DNA from: Castanea sativa
Lineage: Eukaryota > Streptophyta > Magnoliopsida > Fagales > Fagaceae
Direction: 5' to 3'
Assembly: GCF_040712315.1 (NCBI RefSeq)
Contig: NC_134023.1
Span: 13,525,442-13,589,441, forward strand
DNA: 64,000 nucleotides
Shown one piece after another: positions 59,058 to 64,000 of the stretch; positions within the stretch are counted from its first letter, which is position 1, and each line of letters opens with the position of its first letter. Both the position numbers and the translations under genes were made by a program. Below the pieces are notes generated by a model. That model worked only from the letters and a program-made list of their open reading frames with translations. It was not told where the DNA came from and did not search any database.

Positions 59058-59566
59058 ATTCTCTTTGGAAGCCTAAGGCTAAGGCTAAGGTAAAGCCCAA
59101 GAATAAGTGTCCATGGTAATTAAGTTTTTATATTTTATTTGGTTATTCTTGAGTCAAGGGTATTTTAGTAATTTTACAATTGTTGGGTATGAGCCATAGT
59201 TATAGGCCATGGGTTTTATTAATGAGTCTTATTTAATTATGGGTCTTTATGTATGGGCTTTGGTTTAATTTATTAGGGTTAAATAGTAATCCTTGTACTA
59301 TTAGGAATCCTAATACTACTAATACAAGTAAAAGTCTTTTATATATATATATATGGTGCTCAATGTATTCAAGGAGTAGAATGAGTTGAATAATAAAATT
59401 GAGTGATTTGAGCAATAGGCATGTTGGCCTTTGTTGTTTCTTTCTCATTCTCTCTCTTTCTCCTTTCTAAGGTTACTGTTCATGGGTACTATTCACACAA
59501 CCCCTAAATAGCCCCAACTTCTCCTAAACCCACTACAACTAAATGTAGACAAATCCCTAATTTGTC
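59058..59566. mobile_element. Unclassified ~0.5-kb insertion in the old LINE
   Basis: Interrupts the old LINE between its TIP..LQRDLM and DSKAHLLG parts. It holds short GGCTAA repeats near 59072 and a (TA)n tract at 59340-59354. It may be a solo LTR; no clear ends or target duplication. Confidence 0.45.
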
Positions 59567-60938
59567 CTACATCAAATCTCTTTGCAACTTCCCAATTTTG
59601 TTAACCACATGAGTAGGGATAGTGAAAAGAGATAAAAAATAAGTAGGAAGACTAGATAGCATACTCTTAACTAGTGTCAATCTACTACCTTTTGACAAGT
59701 ACAACTTCTTCCAACTGGCATTTCCCTCAATTCTTTCCAATATATGATTCCAAATAGAATGAGACTTATGAGAAGGCCCCACTGGCATGCCTAGATAAGA
59801 CATAGGCAAAGTCCCAACCCTATAGCCCAAAATATTTGCCAAAGCATGCACATTATTCACCTTCTCTATAGGAGCCATTTCACTCTTAAATACGTTGACC
59901 TTCAAACCCATTACAGCTTGAAAACAAAGTAGTAACATCCAAACATGTAGAATCTGTTCCACATCTGCATTACATAATAGAATTGCATTATTTGCAAAAA
60001 AAAGATGTGAAACACATTCTCCTCCACCCTGCCTATCATCAGCCCTGAAACCGTGAATTAAACCAGCCCCCTTCTACTCTCTCCAGCATCCTACTGAACA
60101 CCTCCATCATAACCAAGAACAACATGGGAGAAAGCGGGTCCTCTTGTCTTAAACCTCTTGAACTTCCAAAAAAATCAGCTGGAGACCTGTTAACCAAGAC
60201 AAAAAATTGAACTGTTGAAATACAAGTATGGATCCATTTACACAATTTTTCCCCAAAACCCATTCTCTTCAAAAAATCTAAGAGAGCCTCCTAGTTCATA
60301 TGATTATAAGCTTTTTCAATATCTAGCTTATAAATCACTCGCGGAATCTTACTTTTTACTCGATTGCCAACACACTCATTGGTAACAAGGACTGAATCAA
60401 GTATTTGTCTACCACCTACAAAACTATTTTGAGACTTAGATATCAACTGCTCTAAAACCATTTTTAGACGATTTGCTAGAACCTTGGCCAAAATCTTGAA
60501 CACACTCCCCGCCAAACTAACAGGTCTGAAGTCTCGAATATTAGAGGTCTCATCTTCTTAGGGATTAAAGCTATACAGAATTAAGAGATTTTTCAAACTA
60601 CCTTTGTTAATAAAACTCTTCAAAGACCACTAAGACATCTTTTTCCTTAACTGTCCAACACTGATGAAAAAAGGCCATTAAAAAACCATCCGGACCTGGA
60701 GCTTTGTCCCTTCCAGATCTTTGAAAACTAGGAGAATCTCCTCCTTTTTAAACCTCCTCTCAAGCCAGCCCTTTTCCATCTCCCTAATATGGTCAAAATC
60801 CAAACCTTCCACAAGAGGCCTCCACTCCTCTGTCTCTTGATACAAAGTTTTATTGAATTGTACTACTTGAGTAGCCACCTCTAATTCCTCCTCAAATATC
60901 ACCCCTTCCACTTCTAACAGGCTGAGATGATTATACCT

Positions 60939-61708
60939 GTGGGGGGTAAAAGTGTTTGAATAAATGTTTGGGCTTTGGGCCTGATTGGTTGGTACAAGTC
61001 TGTTTGATCAAGGTCTCTAGGCTCGCAGGTCAGTCCGCACTATAGTGATCCGAGGAGTTGTCCGAGGAGGAATATCTCTTCGGACAGGCCCAGCAAGGGC
61101 CCTGAGACTTGCTAAACGACTTAGAGGCAGAATTCTGGAAGAACTGGTGGGTAAAAGTGTGATCCAAGCACCCTTTAGAAGCAGCAACGTGTGAGAAATA
61201 TCTGAGGAAAAAGCTGCTACCACCACATTAAAGGCCCTGCATCTACCTCCTTGGCCGCATTAATGGAGAAATGACCTCTGAACAGTAGAATTCAGCCTTC
61301 TTGCTATTATTTGAAGACCTCAAGAAGGTGGTGGATGAGACAAGTATCTAAGAAGATGATTTGTGTGACACGTGGATGAAATAGGGAAGAAGAAGAAGTA
61401 TATAAGAAGACGAGAGAGGAAAGAGGAGAGAGATCTTCTTCTTGGCTAAAAAAACTAAGAATTGTAATCTTTACTTAGAAAAGGAAATACTGTATAAATT
61501 GTCATCGGCTTACGTCTGAGGAGGGTTTTTTGTCACGTCCTTCTATTACTTGTATAGACAGCGGCATTCTAGCTTGTTGGTCAACTTTCCAACATCCCAA
61601 ACCTAGGTTTCAAACCCATACTCTACAAATCTCATTGTATAGGGCTCTTTGGGCCTGAGCCTATCATTTGTTTTTTTTTTTGGGTCTGGGTACAAATTGT
61701 GCACTTGC
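60939..61708. mobile_element. Probable solo LTR
   Basis: A stretch without coding content starting TGTGGGGGGTAAAAG and ending GTGCACTTGCA, with a TATA-like GTATATAAGAAG near 61397. It interrupts the old LINE. The TG...CA ends fit an LTR but no target duplication is visible. Confidence 0.45.
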
Positions 61709-61715
61709 AATTTTA

Positions 61716-62005
61716 GTAACTGATGGTACACTACTCCTTCAGCTTCAGGCTTATAAGGCAGCAAGTGGGGGAAGATCTTTGCGATGTGGGACAACAAGAA
61801 AGTTTCAGGGAGTACGCAATAAGTTTCCCTAGAGTACAAAAATTGTCCACACATTAAAAAGAAACTTCTTTTGAGTAGGATTTTGTACTCCCAGGGAAAC
61901 TATTTTTTGTACTTCCTGAGAAACTTGTTCCTACCTCATCAGTTGCTCCCCCCCACTTTTTCACTTATAAGCTTGAGCCGAAGAGAGGAGTGTACCATCA
62001 GTTTT
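61716..62005. mobile_element. Foldback MITE, ~290 bp
   Basis: A near-complete hairpin centred at about 61862. AACTGATGGTACACT, GGCTTATAAG, CAAGTGGGGG, GTTTC(A)GGAGTAC and GTTTCCCT.GAGTAC appear in one half and inverted in the other. Confidence 0.85.
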
Positions 62006-62065
62006 AAATCTGAAAAGAATCTTACCCCTTACAATTCCCCCTTCCTCCAAAAGAATAAGGAAGCA

Positions 62066-62474
62066 GTCTGAAATAGGATAAGGTAAAATCCGCCGAATGA
62101 CATTCGGGTAATGTTCCTCCTAGTCAAGAGAAACCAAGGCCCTATCGATCCTAGACATCGAACGCTGGTTCAATCCATTAGACCAAGTATAGCTCCCTCC
62201 CTTAAGTGGCAAATCAATTAAATTAAGGTCCTCAATAAAGTTAGAAAATTTTTCATAGTCGGAGTAAGTGGTCTGAAATAGGATGAGGTAAAATCCGCTG
62301 AATGACATTCGGGTAATGTTCCTCCTAGTCAAGAGGAACCAAGGCCCTATCAATCCTAGACCTCGAACGTTGGTTCAATCCACTAGACCAAGTATAGCTC
62401 CCTCCCTTAATTGACAAATCAATTAAATTAAGGTCCTCAATAAACTTAGAAATTTTTTCATAGCCGGAGTAAGA
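62066..62474. repeat. 205-bp tandem duplication inside the old LINE endonuclease
   Basis: Copies at 62066-62270 and 62271-62474 both contain GTCTGAAATAGGAT, GACATTCGGGTAATGTTCCT and ACCAAGTATAGCTCCCTCCC, about 93% alike. On the minus strand each encodes [20 protein letters not shown] or its equivalent. Confidence 0.9.
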
Positions 62475-63620
62475 CTTGAACCACCCATTTGTTCACTTGG
62501 AAAATGAATGATATTGAAATGCCCCATACAACACCATGGAATATTCCAATAACGCCAAATACTAGCCAACTCATCCCACATTTTCCTCCTCAGACTATTA
62601 TCATTTGGGCCATACACCTCTGAACATGCCCAAATAAAGCCATCCACCACACTTTGCCATCGGATCGACACTAAAAAAGAACCCACCAAAACTTCCAACT
62701 TTTCTAGAACCTTCCTATCCCACATAATCAACACTCTGCCAACCATTTGATCAGCATCTGAAGTAACCGAGTCCACATAAGGACAACTCCATAAACTGCA
62801 TACCATCTTTCTATCCATTCCAGCAACCATAGTTTCTTGTAAGTAGACTACATTTCGTTTCCACTCATGTCACAAGCTTTTCACTACAAGATGTTTATAA
62901 GATTCGTTCATAACATCCCCAGAAATCATTTTTAGCTTCATAAAGAATCTAACTTCCCATCTACTATTGCAGTTGCACAATTGGCACTCTACCTCCGATT
63001 ATAATTAACCAAGGGTAACAAATTCCTCAACTCTCTCTTGCCTTTGCCTGCTGATTCTGTAACTTTACGATGAACATTAGCTTCCTTGTGTAACTAGTTG
63101 GCAGCCTCCATCTCACTCTCTAGCCTTTGTAAGTAAGCAATGCATACCTCATGTCTTCCCAAAGCAAGCCCAACCAATTTGCTAAAACCAGGGATTTTGT
63201 ATTTCACCTAGTTGCAAATAGTCTGAGGATTATTGCCACCCCATATCTCAGTACCGTTGTCCAGCTTTATCGACGAAGCCAACCCAAGAGGAGAGATCAT
63301 CTTTAGAGGATTGCATAAGTCCTCCTCACCCAAACCCTATTGTGACTCCACCACTTCACCTTAGTGGGACTCACTGTTGAGATGGACTGATCGAGCTTAA
63401 TAATTGCATTTGGCCTACCACTCATGATCCCATCCCCTAAGTAATACTCGCACCGCCAAGAACAACACTACCTGTGACCCCCAAACTCATAAACCTAGCT
63501 CTCGCCAGACCCAGGAGAAGATCATAAAAGAAAAGGCCAATTAACTGTGATACAAATCGAGAGAACATAGATCGGTAAACCACCATATCAGACTGACCCG
63601 GTGTCACCGTGAGGCTCACT

Positions 63621-64000
63621 CATGTGTGTCATTGAGAGTGGGATGGAGTTACTTAGGACGACCTTCATTGAAAATATCTCGCTGCGTCACTCGAAATCTG
63701 ACCAAGAATCAGAGATTTTGTAATTGGGCTTGAGGCTTAGGTATATCGCTGACTCAGGAGTTGGCTCGCTTGGGCCAGACTTTGAATTCTCCCCCACCTC
63801 AAATACGCTTAGGCCTCTGAGTAAGTATTAACTAATTTACCAAGGTCCACACAAGACAGGTTGTTATTGTTTGGGCCAAGGCCCACCATTTGTTTGTTTG
63901 TATTTTTGTTCCCCCGTGTAACCTATGATACCTGCCTCTTCCCTTTCTCCTTCACTTCCACAGTCAAACCTTTCTCTGTCCAGCTTAAATTCCCTATAAT
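63621..64000. other. Right edge, unassigned
   Basis: No open frame or family recognised. It may be 5' sequence of the old LINE or another repeat. Confidence 0.4.

Larger units (their letters stand above)
52970..63620 (-). mobile_element. Old minus-strand LINE, broken by several insertions
   Basis: Pieces in order of the element: ORF1 remnants 63620-62990; endonuclease 62950-62006 with a tandem duplication; RT 60930-59567 ([28 protein letters not shown]); RT end and zinc-binding region 59057-58363 and 53494-52985 (CCGETMDHLLLHYE). Many stops and frameshifts. The RT active site FADD reads FANN at about 59980-60010. Joining 58363 onward to 53494 restores the phrase FVWRATWDKIT. It is inserted about 90 bp into the transporter intron after exon 11. 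Confidence 0.85.

Noticed and set aside
60939..61708. Solo LTR with assigned family
   Set aside because: TG...CA ends and a TATA-like motif are visible, but no target duplication or partner LTR, so only a low-confidence call is made.
1..64000. CRISPR arrays, operons, rRNA or functional tRNA genes
   Set aside because: None seen; tRNA-like box A/B pairs belong to SINEs with A-tails and target duplications.

Overview
This is nuclear DNA from a flowering plant, most likely a woody eudicot. The evidence is AT-rich intergenic sequence, long introns with GT/AG borders, plant-only protein families (PORR, PRAF, plant mobile domain, TURAN) and dense MITE, SINE, LINE and Mutator insertions. The species cannot be fixed from the window.

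Layout. (1) 1-4424, minus strand: first six exons of TURAN/ALG1, the beta-mannosyltransferase of N-glycan precursor synthesis, running off the left edge. (2) 4814-31504: a single unit of about 26.7 kb bounded by long terminal inverted repeat arms, read here as a giant Mutator-like element (MULE). The left arm leads into a MuDR-type transposase pseudogene (+). The right arm leads into a plant-mobile-domain (PMD) pseudogene (-). The two genes converge, like mudrA and mudrB of MuDR. Between or beside them lie an unknown 204-codon ORF and intron-containing pieces of five host genes: eIF4A-III, a PRAF (RCC1/FYVE) protein, the Golgi protein GOT1, homomeric acetyl-CoA carboxylase, and a PLD3-like phospholipase D. 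(3) 31505-39032: the flank of the element, then a second copy (36709-39032) of the TURAN upstream region that lacks the 26.7-kb unit and so serves as an empty-site control. (4) 39033-44100: retroelement scraps and an intact intronless PORR gene (organelle intron splicing family). (5) 44101-49433: MITEs, microsatellites and an orphan arm of the same MULE family. (6) 49434-52882: eleven exons of a CMP-sialic-acid-transporter-like nucleotide-sugar transporter. Its next intron is filled by an old minus-strand LINE that was hit by a younger plus-strand LINE (14-bp target duplication), a probable solo LTR, a foldback MITE and a local 205-bp tandem duplication.

How it fits together. The duplicated TURAN 5' region gives a relative chronology. 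A small Mutator-type MITE entered first and the segment was then duplicated. Copy A afterwards received the giant MULE (about 390 bp upstream of the TURAN start codon) and a SINE. Copy B lost most of its first coding exon. The MULE genes carry ten in-frame stop codons and no frameshifts, so the element is no longer autonomous. Most captured host exons keep open frames and good splice sites. Functional-looking genes are TURAN, the PORR gene and, if its last exons exist beyond the window, the transporter.
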